Below are positions 15,201 through 25,484 of a DNA stretch of 64,000 nucleotides, piece after piece (within the stretch, counting starts at the first letter, position 1; each line of letters begins with the position of its first letter). The stretch is from Mesoplasma entomophilum (GTDB lineage: Bacteria; Bacillota_I; Bacilli_A; Mycoplasmatales; Mycoplasmataceae), in NCBI RefSeq assembly GCF_002804125.1, contig NZ_CP024966.1, forward strand, positions 744,001 to 808,000. The letters are read 5' to 3'. The translations under genes were made by a program, and so were the position numbers. The notes beneath the pieces were generated by a model, which had not been told where the DNA came from, searched no databases, and worked only from the letters and a program-made list of their open reading frames with translations.

Positions 15201-16064
15201 ATTTAAGATTGTATCTCTGTCTAATCCTAAAATCTTTAAGAATGATGTTGCAGTAGTTTTTCTTGATTTATCAATTTTAACAAATAATGAATTTGTTGTC
15301 TCAGCAGTTTTTTTAGTATCTGTTTCAAACTCTAATCAAGTACCACGACTTGGAATAATATCACCATTGTATAGGTTTTCCCCTGTCTTGTTGTTGATTT
15401 CTGTTTTAAAGTATGAACCAGGTGATCTAACTAACTGTGAAACAATAACTTTTTGTGAACCATTAATAACAAATGTTCCAGCGTCAGTCATCAATGGGAA
15501 GTCTCCAAAGAATACTTGTCCTCATTTTCTTACACTAACTTCAGCCACAACTAGATCTTCTTTTTCTTCTAAGATTGTAATTTGGAATAAGTCATTTTTT
15601 TCTGTACCTTTTAATTTAACATCAAAGAAATAAATGTTTTCTGTATTTTTAACAAGTGAAACATTCTTTGAATCTGTTTTTTCAGCAATTCAATTTGCTA
15701 AAACTTTTTTAATATCTTTTTCTACAATTTCTTCAAATTCTTTTGAGATGTCTTCAGTTTTTGTAAACATTAATTGTAAATCTACATAAATTGGAGCATC
15801 ATAAATTTTTGATTGTTCTTTTGCTTTTGCTGGTGAAATTTTAGCTTCTTTAATTTCTCATCCTTCTAAGAAAAGAGATGCACTAGCATCATTTGAACTC
15901 ATTGCAAAAAATTCGTTTAATACTTCATCAATTCCTTTTGTTTTGAATCATTCGAAAGTTTTTGTTTGAATTTCAATTAAGTTTGGTAATTCAAGATTAC
16001 CTGAAACTTTTCTATAATCACGTCTTTCAACGCCACGGTTTACTTTTTTAATTTTATATGCCAT
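12210..16064 (-). CDS. rpoB: RNA polymerase beta subunit
   Basis: 1284 residues. Core catalytic subunit and the rifampicin pocket (around [19 protein letters not shown]). In that rif region the usual His-Lys-Arg loop reads TNKRR, that is Asn where E. coli has His526, a change reported for naturally rifampicin-resistant Mollicutes. C-terminus [17 protein letters not shown]-type clamp motif is encoded near 12600 ([19 protein letters not shown]), followed by an acidic Mollicute-type tail rich in Asp and Glu. ATG 16064 follows AAAGGAAAC. Only 14 bp after the pseudo-Fic gene. Confidence 0.98.
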
Positions 16065-16078
16065 GTTGTTTCCTTTCA

Positions 16079-17236
16079 TTATTCTAAAATAAATTTATAT
16101 TTGTTTAATTGCTTATCAGCAACCATAAAGTTTGCGTCATTTTTTGTAACTTTGACAATGTTAACGCTTTTGAGGTTTTCTAAAGCTTCCTTAATTTCTT
16201 GTTTTTTAATTCCTGAGTATCCTGCAATTTTTAATTTGTCAGTAATTCTTTTAACTGATACTTCCTTAGTTCTTTCAGTTAAAATAGTAATTAACACAAT
16301 AAACTCATAATCACTTGGAAAAAATTTTGATCTGACTTCAGAATCTTGAGCTATCCACTCTTTGACTAGTGAAGATATAAATCCTCTTTTAACAGAATCT
16401 TTTAATTTATTTTTAATAAAAATTAAAAGTTCATTTACATTAAAACTATTAGTGATTGATTCATTGATTTTTTCAATTAGTTCTTCTCAATGATTTAGTA
16501 AATCAAAAATTCAAATCTCAAACATTTCTTTTTCTTTAGACTTGCTTAAGAATCAAAGACTCACAAGTAAAGCTATAGTTGAATTAAATTTTTGATAAGG
16601 TTGAATAATTAAAATCTGCAAGAAAATAATTATTGCTTTTGTGAAACCATCAAAAGAATTTTCTGGTACATCATTTATAAATTTAAACAATTCTTTTAGT
16701 TCTTGATCAATTGACTCAAAGTTTATTGTTATATCAGTTAATATTTTTTTATTATCAACTCTATAATAATTTGCTTTTCTGTCTAAATTAAATTCAGTGT
16801 TTCTAAATAGTATGTGAATTAGTAACTCAAAGTTATCTTCATTTATTTCAAAGTCAGCTTTTTTTACTAATCTAACTGCTTCAACTAGATTCAATGCAAT
16901 CTTTTCTTTTTTAGTTTTAGCCTTCGCACCATTTTCAATTCTTCTAATCATGTTACTGATCGAAAGCATTGAAGAACTTTCTGCTAAATTTTCTAAAAAC
17001 ATTAATGAAGATATATTGCTCACTAGAACTAAATCTGAAAACTGCTGTTCATTTTTAAATGTATATGCTTGAAAGTAATTAGTTAAATACTTATCGCTTT
17101 CTATTTCTTCCATTGGTTCAAAATTCATTTTTTGCCCTATTGATAATGGGAAATTTACAGTAAAAAGGCCTTGCTCTTCAGCAATTTGATTCATTGAATC
17201 AATGATCTTCTTATTTAAAAAATAATTTAGACTCAT
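16079..17236 (-). CDS. Degenerate Fic-like protein, first gene of the rpoBC transcript
   Basis: 385 residues. The layout resembles Fic (AMP-transferase) proteins with N-terminal helices, a Fic core and a C-terminal winged helix: segment KIALNLVEAVRLV, then INEDNFELLIHILF, NYYRVDNKKI, and finally QPYQKFNST at residues 212-220 in the position of the HPFxxGNGR catalytic loop. His is Gln, both loop glycines and the arginine are gone, and the inhibitory SxxxEG site reads SSSMLS (87-92). So it should be catalytically dead; a protein-binding or regulatory role is inference. ATG 17236 has GGGAGGAAG. The C-terminal about 80 residues look like a winged helix (SVKRITDKLKIAGYSGIKK). Confidence 0.6.
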
Positions 17237-17420
17237 TAGACTTCCTCCCAATATTTCTTTTGCAAAAAAATTGAGGATAGCAGAAGCTCTTAACTAACTA
17301 AACTATACTCGATTATTATATTATATATAAAACACCTTAAAAAATCAATTAAATATGTATTTTATAAGGTTTTTCAACAACTAAAACATCGTTTTTATTT
17401 TAGATTTAACTTTGTAAAGT

Positions 17421-17457
17421 AAAAATACCTCTAAGATCTCTCTTAGGGGTATTTTTT
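17421..17457 (-). terminator. Terminator of rplJ-rplL
   Basis: Stem AAATACCCCTAAGA/TCTTAGAGGTATTT on the minus strand with a short loop, then T-run, about 20 bp after the rplL stop. It sits in a 239-bp gene-free stretch (17237-17475) that must also hold the promoter of the Fic-like/rpoB/rpoC unit; no clear -35/-10 pair was found there. Confidence 0.88.
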
Positions 17458-17475
17458 AAGAATTTAGTTGAAATA

Positions 17476-17844
17476 CTATTTGTATTCTACTGATGCTCCT
17501 GCTTCAATTAATTGAGCTTTAATTGCGTCAGCTTCTTCAATTTTTACGTTTTCTTTAATAGCTACTGGTAATGTTCCGTCTACTAATTTTTTAGCGTCCA
17601 TTAATCCTAATCCTGTAACTTCTTTAACTACTTTAATAACTGCAACTTTTTGTCCACCTGCATTTGTTAACATAATTGATACTTCTGATGGAGCTGAGTC
17701 AGCAGCAGCTGGTCCAGCAGCAACAGCAACACCTGCTGATGCAACAACGTCGAAGTGTTCTTCGATTGCTTTAACTAATTCGTTTAATTCTGTTAATTTC
17801 ATTTCTTCTAATGCTTTAATAATATCTTCTTTTGTAATTGCCAT
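17476..17844 (-). CDS. rplL: Ribosomal protein L7/L12
   Basis: 122 residues. Stalk protein that recruits translation GTPases. N-terminal dimer helix (ITKEDIIKALEEM), Ala-rich hinge (VAVAAGPAAADSAP) and conserved C-terminal domain (KVAVIKVVKEVTGLGLMDAKKLVD). GGAGACC site before ATG 17844. Second gene of the L10 operon, 60 bp after rplJ. Confidence 0.98.
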   Translation of the reverse strand: MAITKEDIIKALEEMKLTELNELVKAIEEHFDVVASAGVAVAAGPAAADSAPSEVSIMLTNAGGQKVAVIKVVKEVTGLGLMDAKKLVDGTLPVAIKENVKIEEADAIKAQLIEAGASVEYK

Positions 17845-17904
17845 GATTTTGGTCTCCTTTAATATATTTCTTTTTTGCTATTAATACATTTTTGATTATT
17901 TGTA

Positions 17905-18405
17905 TTAGTCTTGTTTTGTATCAGCAACAGCATTAATTACAGCCATAACTTGACGTAATGGGTAAAGTAAGCTTGATGCAAACATTGAGTATAAATCTTC
18001 TTTTGATGGTAATGTAGCAACTTCCATAATTGCCGCAGTATCCATAGCTGCGCCTTCGTAAACTCCGGCTTTTAATTTTAATGCTTCATTTTCTTTTGCA
18101 AAGTTTGCTACTAATTTAGCAGCACCAATTGCATCTTCATTTGAGAAAACAAAAACATTTTGTTGAGTTAAATATTCGTTTAATTCTGTTAAATTTAATT
18201 GTTCAACTGCTCTTCTAACAAGTGAGTCTTTGTAAACTTTAACTTCGATACCTTGTTTTAAAGCTTGTCTTCTTAAATTTGACATTTGTTCAACTGTTAA
18301 GTGTTTGTATTCTGCAATAGCAACACCTTGAGCTGATTGAATTTTAGAAACAATCTCAGCAACGATTTCTGCTTTTTTAGCATGTGCAGGTCTATTTGTT
18401 GACAT
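17905..18405 (-). CDS. rplJ: Ribosomal protein L10
   Basis: 166 residues. Anchors L12 dimers to the 23S rRNA stalk base. Typical AHAKKAEIVAEI start, central GVAIAEYKHLTVEQM and C-terminal L12-binding helix. ATG 18405 follows AGGAGGAA. Preceded by an attenuator leader through which L10(L12)4 can regulate its own operon. Confidence 0.98.
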   Translation of the reverse strand: MSTNRPAHAKKAEIVAEIVSKIQSAQGVAIAEYKHLTVEQMSNLRRQALKQGIEVKVYKDSLVRRAVEQLNLTELNEYLTQQNVFVFSNEDAIGAAKLVANFAKENEALKLKAGVYEGAAMDTAAIMEVATLPSKEDLYSMFASSLLYPLRQVMAVINAVADTKQD

Positions 18406-18432
18406 TCGTATTCCTCCTATTTTCTTATTTTG

Positions 18433-18586
18433 TAAAACAAAACCCTCGGTTCTTAATGCAAAGACCGAGGGAAACGTAAAAATACATTTTTTAAATTAAT
18501 GTTTGATTTATTTAATAAATGTTTATTTTAATCCTCGGTAACAAATTAAGGGAATTTCCCAGTTACTGTCTTTGGTATTAATAGCC
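18433..18586 (-). ncRNA. Ribosomal protein L10 leader with attenuator
   Basis: Minus-strand 5' UTR of rplJ. The terminator is CCCTCGGT/ACCGAGGG (18464-18471 with 18443-18450) followed by TTTTGTTTT. Upstream, at 18533-18540, lies another ACCGAGG that can pair with the terminator's 5' arm CCTCGGT and so act as antiterminator. Sequences CCAAAGACAGTAACTGGG and CTTAATTTGTTACCGAGG match the conserved L10-binding part of the known L10 leader. Known mechanism: excess L10-L12 binds the upstream element, frees the terminator and stops transcription. Confidence 0.85.
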
Positions 18587-18592
18587 TTATTA

Positions 18593-18620
18593 ATAATATC
18601 ATATCAATTATTTATTTCAA
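18593..18620 (-). promoter_or_regulatory. Promoter of rplJ-rplL
   Basis: TTGAAA (18615-18620), 16-bp spacer, TATTAT (18593-18598) on the minus strand, placing the transcript start near 18586, right at the beginning of the L10 leader. It lies just past the stop of the YhgE-like gene. Confidence 0.7.
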
Positions 18621-18629
18621 TAATTATCT

Positions 18630-21176
18630 TTAAACTTCAACATCATCGTTGCGTTTCATAATATCCATATCAGTTTCATTAGGAGGGAATACGCCATCAT
18701 TTTGGCGTTTTTTATATCACTCAAATTGTCCCTCAAAAGGATGTAATCTTCTAACTTCTTGAGCCAGCTCTAAATAAATGTCTTCACTCATTTTATTTCA
18801 GTTATATTTAAATATTTTTCTATCTGATGTGAATTCAGCTAACTCATTAACTAATCCTAATGAGATCATTCCATCAACAACATGTTTGCCAATGAAACTT
18901 CCAAATCTTATTTCTCTGTTTCTGTTTTTTGCACCATATAATCCTATAGATACAAAGAATAAAGCGAAGATTAACAGTGTTCCTGCTTGTTGCATAATAT
19001 ATAAACTGTCAGTTAAATTAAATCCATTTTCTCCAACACCGTATATTATAGAACCTAATCCATGTAATACATATGTAAATTCTGCAATAAAACTAATTCT
19101 ATGGAAAAACTCAAATTGCATAAATGAAGGGAATGTTCCTCAACCTGATGATATATTTATAACTAAGTATACAATAACTAAAACTTTTGAAATTGTTTCG
19201 TCTTTAAATAAGAACCACAATCCCTGAATTGTTAATACAAATATTAAATCTACAAATAGTAGCCATAATCAAACTGAAAGCATTGCAGCTGAACCGATTG
19301 CTATTCACCCAGTCAGAGAAAGCGCAATGGTTAAGGCTGTTACTTGAGTCATACCTGTAACTAACATTAATAATGTTTTTGATGTATATCATTTACCAGC
19401 TTTTAGTTTTTTGGTTCTTCTTGCTCTATCATAAATGAATGTTTGCATAAATGTTCCTACAAATAATCCAATTATTATAAAAAATTCGCCAATTCCAATA
19501 CCATATATACCATTTTTTAAACCTGCAATTTCAATATTTACAACATCGAATTTATCAAAAAGCTTATGCTTAATTAATTCAATAGTTTTATTACTGATTG
19601 CGTTCAATAGTGCAATTTGATTTGTGAATCCATTTTTTGCAGCAAGCATATCCATATTTTTATTAAATTCTGTTATTGACACAGCATTTCGATTTAATTC
19701 ATTAGCCTTTGAAGTAAATACTTCTTGAGGTTTTATTAATTTTAAACTAAATCCAGTTTTTTTAACTAATATAGAATTTATTTTTGGTAAATAAGTTTTA
19801 AAGTTAAATTTAAATTCTTCAATAAAACTATTATTTAATCCTGACACGATCACTTTGATAGCTGCTTCAGTTTTTTTATCTAATCCCAATTTATCTATAT
19901 TATCTATGTTAATTCACATACTTTGTGAATCTGTAAATGGATCAATTCCATGCATTACATCATATAAGTATTTATTTACTATATGTGAATTATCATTTAA
20001 AAATAAAATATAACCCAGTAGTTTTGAATTAGTAAGATCTAATTTCAATATTTTAGCTAATTTTTGAATTTTTTGACTTTTCAAAAGTCCTGAAATGCTA
20101 TTAGTTAAAATACCATTTGTTTTTTTAGCAGCATCTGGAGAAATTGTTGTTTCTTTTCTAATGTCTCCAAAAATAGTATTTTCAGATTTAACGTCATTAG
20201 ATGATTCATTTGATTGATTTACAGCATCACTAATAACATATTGCTTACCTGCTTCAATTACAATATCAGAATTAGATACATTCCCTATATTTTGAGAAAT
20301 TTTTACTATTTCATTTTTGGTTGGAATGTAACTAATTTGTTTATAAAAGTTTTTATAAACAATGTTTGAAATTAAAGATGGTATATTTTCACCTAAAAAA
20401 TTCTCAATAGCTGAAACTATAAGTGCTGACTTCATTTCCATCATACTGTTAAGGTAATATCCAAAAATAAAGTTTCTTTCAAATGTTGTTCAAATGTTTA
20501 TGTCAACTTTTTCGCTTTTTGGAACAGTGTTTTTATTCAAACTTGATCCTATTTGTTGGATTAGATATTCAGCGAATCCGTTCTCAATTTTAGCTTGCAC
20601 ATAATATTTTTTACCTTTTCATTGTTTATCAATTTCCTTTTGAGATGAAATATATCTTATATTTGTGAAAGCCATATCTTCTTTTAATTCAGGTGAAGAA
20701 AATACGTAATCTTCATCCTTAATATTTTTGTCTGTTTTTTCATTTAATGCTGATTTAATTATGTCTCATACATTAAATTGAAAAATATGACTTGCAAGTT
20801 CCTTTTCTGAAGAAATTTGCATATTTCCAGCGTTTGTATATAAAACTTTGTTTTGTTTGTCATAAGCAGAAGAAATTGCTTTTTCTTTACTTATAGATCC
20901 ATCAACTGATTTATAATTATGATCAGTTAAAACACCGATCTTAAAATCAAAGTTTTCAATATCATTATTTTTATATACTCAGACTGTCTTGTCTTCGTTT
21001 AAAATAGCAACTGGTGCCTTTCCTAAATTAATTGTTGGGTTTCAAAAAGCTATTAAGCATGTAACTCCATACAATATAGGTATTAACGCAATACCAAAAA
21101 ATTTAGAAATTCTTTTCACCGAAGACAGAACTCGAGATGAAAATTCATCTCGAAAACCTTTGATAATTCCTATCAT
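18630..21176 (-). CDS. YhgE/Pip family membrane protein
   Basis: 848 residues. The N-terminus carries the family hallmark: a single membrane helix followed by AFWNPTINLGKAPVAILNED (residues about 42-61), the equivalent of the FWDPYGNxxNLPVAVVNED box of YhgE/Pip (phage infection protein) and ABC-2-like exporters. A large, probably extracellular domain (about 60-530) follows. Several membrane helices fill the C-terminal third (IGIGEFFIIIGLFVG onwards), then a cytoplasmic tail. ATG 21176 has AAGGAGAC. At least eight TGA tryptophans. Transport or cell-surface function in Mollicutes is unknown. Monocistronic or coupled to the upstream permease; a 77-bp gap holds the permease terminator. Confidence 0.8.
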
Positions 21177-21231
21177 ATGTCTCCTTATAAATAAATGAAC
21201 TTTATTAGTTCATATATATAAGATAACATTT

Positions 21232-21259
21232 AATAAAAAAAATAACTTTAAAGTTATTT
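21232..21259 (-). terminator. Terminator of the permease gene
   Basis: Palindrome AAATAACTT/AAGTTATTT (21240-21259) containing the permease stop codon in its stem, followed by eight Ts on the minus strand. Confidence 0.75.
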
Positions 21260-22642
21260 AATTTTTATATTATTAAATTTAAAAATTCCAAATAAATAAA
21301 CTAAAAAAGCAATAATAACCATTAAAATTGGTTTTCATAAGATTGAAAATGTGCTTGCTCCTGTTTGTTGGTGAGGTATTATAACCATTAAATAGATAGA
21401 ACCAATAAATGTAAGAGCACATGTAACTAAACTTAAAATCATTAGTATTCAGAAAGTTTTATTTCCATATATTTTTTTATACTCAGGGTCTTTTAATCTT
21501 AATTTTATTATTGCCGAATTTAATAAAATTTTTAATGTACTTGTTGCAAGTGCAAATGAAGAAATTATTTCTGAGATAGAACTAAATAAGATATAAAACA
21601 CTGCAACACAACCAAGCAATATAATAGCTGTATACGGTTGGTTTGTTTTTTTATGTACTTTTCCAAAAAAGGTGTGCACATCTCCAGTTTCAGATAATTT
21701 ATGTATTAATCTTGATTGAAAGAATAATAAAGAATTTACAGAACCAACAAATAAGAATATAGCAAAAATGTTAAATGTTAGTACTGCTCATTTATGCTGC
21801 GCAAAAATTGTTGATGTTGTTCCATTTGGATCAATTCAATTCCCTTGACTATCTGGTGTTGCCAATGATAAAAGAGCAATACCATAACAAACATAAATAA
21901 CGAGTACAATTAGCACTGCGCTAATGATTACTAATGGAACTGTTTTTTTAGGATTTTTAATTTCTTCAGTAATATATGTAGGAAATTCATGACCTGAATA
22001 TGCAAATCCTGTATATGTTATTGCTGGGATTAACATTGCTGAAGATATATATGCATGCCCTAAATTACTATTCATTTGTGAATTTGAAAGCAAACCTTCT
22101 TTTGATCCATACATAATTGCTAGTATAAATACTAGAATAATTGGCAAAGTTTTTACAAATAGAAAAAATATTTGTGTATATTTACTACTATTTTTAACCA
22201 TTATTTGTACTCCGGCAAGAGATACTAATATAAATACAGCCAAAGCTTTTTGTAAACTTTCAACAGCAAGATCTTTTGAATCCAATTCTAAAATTTGAGT
22301 TATCATTGAACTCATAGCGGAACAACAACTTGCTAGTGAAGTAGCAGAAACAAATAAAATTAAAACTCAACCAAACCAAAATGCCAAAATTCTTCAGTTA
22401 CATTTTCTAATTCAACTATACCCACTCCCACTTTCTCCATATCCAATTGATGGTTCAATAACTATAAACGCATCAGGCAAAACTATTAATGCTCCAAATA
22501 CCCAAGCTAGTATCATCAACAACGGATTTGCTTGAGCAAGAGCAAAAACCATGTTAAATGAGATTATAATGCTTGATCCAACAATTGCAGCTAACGTTGA
22601 AGCTAGAACTGTTCAAAATCCATATTTTCTATTTAGTTTCAT
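21254..22642 (-). CDS. APC-family amino acid permease
   Basis: 462 residues, about 12 membrane helices. N-terminal TVLASTLAAIVGSSIIISFN corresponds to the GxxIGxGIF-type substrate-binding first helix of the amino acid-polyamine-organocation family; FAYSGHEFPTYITEEIKNPKKTVP (helix 6 and loop) is the classic consensus. Substrate cannot be called. Uses TGG as well as TGA for Trp. ATG 22642 is 1 bp after the stop of the hydrolase gene, so the two are cotranscribed and coupled. The preceding GAGAG is a weak ribosome site, supporting coupling. Confidence 0.88.
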
Positions 22643-22643
22643 A

Positions 22644-23639
22644 TTACTCTCACTTTCTTGCAAAATTTATTGCTTTTGAAATGTATTCTTCATTATAAGT
22701 TACTATTGTATTTACATGTTCAGAACCATTAGGAGTTCAAATTTCGCTTTTAATCTCTTTTTCAAATTTTGTTTTTTTATCATACATTAATTCACTCATT
22801 TCAAATGGGATAAATGTGTCTCCTTTTGAATGTATAAAAAACACTGGGATGTTTTTTGCTTTTTTCATATTTTTTAATAAATTAAATTTTTTTTGTGGTG
22901 TTTTTGTTTCTTTACTAAATTTATGTGTAAATAAAAAACCAATTTTTCATCATTCAGTGTGATATAAATTGTTTTCTATATAGTATCTATATTGATGCTT
23001 AATATTGCTAAATCCACAGTCAGCAATTACTCAATTAACAAGTGATTTTATCTTACTTTTTTGAATAAACAATACACTTGTAGAAGCACCCATGCTGTTA
23101 CCTATTAGACCAATAGATTTTGCTTGCTCATTATTTTTCAAATAAACTATTATTTCTTCTAACATTTGAATAGACGAAAATCCTATATCGGTTTTTTCAC
23201 CATAACTTAAACCATGCGCAAAGCCATCAAAAGTCAAAACATTATAACCCTGCTTTCAAAAATGATGAACTAACCTTAAAGCTAAATATTTATTTTCAGT
23301 TCATCCATGCAAACCTATAACTCATTTGTTTGATTTTTTATTTCTTGCAATTAAGCAACTAATTTTTCCTTTTTCATTTTCTAGACTGATTTCTTCAATT
23401 TGATTTTGGTTGAAAGTATGATTTAAATAATTTAAACCTTTATTTTTTAAATCATCATAGTATAACTGAATAGAATTGATTTCTATTCCCTTTTCATTCA
23501 GGCCTTCGCGGTAATATGTGTAGCAAAACTTTTTATAATCTAAAAAATAAGATTTAGAATTTTTTATAATTGTTTTGAACTGGAAAATAGTTAAAAACAA
23601 TGTTTTTGCCGAATATTTATATTTATCTATTTTTTTCAA
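22644..23639 (-). CDS. Alpha/beta hydrolase with N-terminal extension
   Basis: About 331 residues. Oxyanion region GLHGWTENK, nucleophile elbow GNSMGAS (GxSxG), acid in HSKGDTFIPFE and histidine in GSEHVN give a complete catalytic triad. The first about 100 residues are basic and helical with a possible membrane-contact segment. Start: TTG 23639 is preferred because GAGGTG precedes it by 4 nt; an ATG at 23651 overlaps that same GAGGTG. Similar Mollicute proteins are lipases or esterases; substrate unknown. Five or more TGA tryptophans (HTEWWKIGFLF). Confidence 0.8.
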
Positions 23640-23676
23640 GAAGCACCTCATATAAAGTAATTAATATGATTATACA

Positions 23677-23723
23677 TAAAAAAAATAATTTTCAAAAATA
23701 ATGTCAATTTTTGGAAAATTATT
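23677..23723 (-). terminator. Terminator of the ElaA-like gene
   Basis: Imperfect long stem AATAATTTTCCAAAAAT/ATTTTTGAAAATTATT on the minus strand followed by T8. It lies 16 bp after the acetyltransferase stop. Confidence 0.65.
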
Positions 23724-23738
23724 ATGATATATAAAAAA

Positions 23739-24179
23739 TTATTTTTTTAAAACCATTTTTATATGGTCTATTCCCTCATCATCGTAAATTTCAGAATCTT
23801 CAACAAAACCAAAGCTTCTATAGAAATTTAAAAGTCTATACTGTGCACTTATACTTAATTTTTTGTTAGGTCATTTTTCATTAATTCATTTAACTGCATT
23901 TTCTAACAAAATTTTGCCTAATCCAAGTCCTCTAAATTTTTGAGGAGTTAATACTCTACCTAAAGTTACGGTATTTTCATCTACTTCAAATATTCTTAAA
24001 TAAGCAATAAGTTCATTTTCGTCATTTCTTATAATTAAATGCGTTGCCTTAAGATCATTTTCATCAATTTCACATGATAATCATTCTTGCTCAACATTAA
24101 AAACTTCGCTTCTATTTTTAAATATTTCTCATGCTTCTTTACTTGTTAATTCATCAAAATTTTTAAATAATATTTTCAT
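23739..24179 (-). CDS. ElaA-type GNAT acetyltransferase
   Basis: 146 residues, whole length matches ElaA. GNAT features: LGRVLTPQKFRGLGLGKILL (acetyl-CoA loop RGxGLG), then AQYRLLNFYRSFGF and the ElaA-specific end EGIDHIKM. Four TGA tryptophans, so the gene is invisible in the standard code. The substrate of ElaA is unknown. Monocistronic between terminators; ATG 24179 follows a weak AAAGAAC site. Confidence 0.85.
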
Positions 24180-24204
24180 TTTTTAGTTCTTTCTTTCTAA
24201 TAAT

Positions 24205-24228
24205 AAAAAAACAGCTTACGCCGTTTTT
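24205..24228 (-). terminator. Terminator of rplK-rplA
   Basis: Stem AAAAACGGC/GCTGTTTTT (one G-T pair), GTAA loop, T-run on the minus strand, directly after the rplA stop. Confidence 0.85.
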
Positions 24229-24229
24229 A

Positions 24230-24913
24230 TTAGTTAATTTCTACTTTAATTCCAGGACCCATTGTTGTTGAAATTGTAGTGTTAATGATGTAATCACCTT
24301 TAACAGTTTGAGGCTTAACTCTTCTCATTTCATTTAGGATTGTAGTAAAGTTTTCTTTTAATTGTTCAGCAGTAAATGAGGCTTTTCCAATAATTGTGTG
24401 AATATTTCCTTCTTTATCTGCACGGAATTCAATTTTACCTTTTTTAATTTCATCAATTGCTTTAGCAACGTCCATTGTAACTGTTCCAGTTTTTGGGTTA
24501 GGCATTAATCCTTTTGGACCTAAAACTTTTCCGATTGCTCCTAATTTAGCCATCATTTCAGGTGTAGCAACAATTACATCAAATTCAAATCAGTTTTCTT
24601 TTTGTATTTTTGTAATTAATTCTTCTCCACCTACAAAGTCAGCACCTGCATCTTGAGCTTCTTTAACTTTAGTATTTGTTAAAACTAAAACTTTTTGAGT
24701 TTTACCTGTTCCAGCTGGCAATACTAATGCTCCACGGATTTGTTGATCTGCTTTTCTTGGATCAATGTTTAAGTTAAATGATAATTCAACAGTTGAATCA
24801 AATTTAGTTGTTGAAGTTTCTTTTGCTAATTTAATTGCTTCGTCAAGTGTGTAAACTTTTTGTTTGTCTACTAAACCTTTAACGTTCTTCATTCTTTTTG
24901 AAATTTTAGCCAT
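24230..24913 (-). CDS. rplA: Ribosomal protein L1
   Basis: 227 residues. Forms the L1 stalk and, in many bacteria, represses its own mRNA. Signature segment [18 protein letters not shown] is present. One TGA tryptophan (ENWFEFD). Start overlaps the rplK stop by one base (TAATG), so translation is coupled. Confidence 0.98.
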
Positions 24914-25341
24914 TAGTTAGATTCCTCCATACCTGTAATTTTGATTCCCATGTTTCTAGCTGTACCAGCAATAATTTTCATTGCTGCTTCAACATCATTT
25001 GCATTTAAATCAACTAATTTGTATTCAGCAATTTCTCTAACTTTGTCAGCTGAAATAGTTGCAACTGTTTGAGTTTTAGCATTGCTTGCTCCTCTTTCGA
25101 TTCCAGCTGCTCTTTTTAATAAAATAGCTGCTGGTGTTGTTTTTAGTATGTAGTCAAATGATTTGTCATCATATGCAGTAATAACTACAGGAACAACGTC
25201 TCCTGCACGATCTTTAGTAGCATCGTTAAATTGTTTTGTAAATTCAGGCATGTTAATACCTAAAGAAGCTAATTCTGCTCCTGGTTTTGCTTGCATCGCC
25301 ATAAATTCTAATTTGGCAATACGTGTAATTCTTTTAGCCAC
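24913..25341 (-). CDS. rplK: Ribosomal protein L11
   Basis: 142 residues. Part of the GTPase-associated centre; conserved C-terminal segment [14 protein letters not shown]. Starts with GTG at 25341, preceded by AGGAGGAT; no ATG fits. First gene of the L11-L1 operon. Confidence 0.97.
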   Translation of the reverse strand: MAKRITRIAKLEFMAMQAKPGAELASLGINMPEFTKQFNDATKDRAGDVVPVVITAYDDKSFDYILKTTPAAILLKRAAGIERGASNAKTQTVATISADKVREIAEYKLVDLNANDVEAAMKIIAGTARNMGIKITGMEESN

Positions 25342-25435
25342 GGGCTTATCCTCCTAATATTCTGTTAGTCGGCTGCTTTTACTCGCTGTGGTCCATGTGA
25401 AGCATTAGAACTTCTCCCACAATAAAAATCAGTCA
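25342..25435 (-). promoter_or_regulatory. rplK leader, candidate L1-binding site
   Basis: The minus-strand leader contains TGTGGGAGAAGTTC and, 15-20 nt on, GACCACA, closing a TGTGG/CCACA stem; similar GTGGGAG...CCAC hairpins stand before rplK in other Firmicutes and are targets of L1 autoregulation. Assignment rests on pattern resemblance and operon position only. Confidence 0.5.
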
Positions 25436-25441
25436 TTTTTA

Positions 25442-25469
25442 ATTATACATTTTTTTATCCATCAATCAA
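25442..25469 (-). promoter_or_regulatory. Promoter of rplK-rplA
   Basis: TTGATT (25464-25469), 16-bp spacer, TATAAT (25442-25447) on the minus strand; start expected near 25435, giving a leader of about 95 nt. Confidence 0.75.
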
Positions 25470-25484
25470 GTTAAAGTGTAAATA

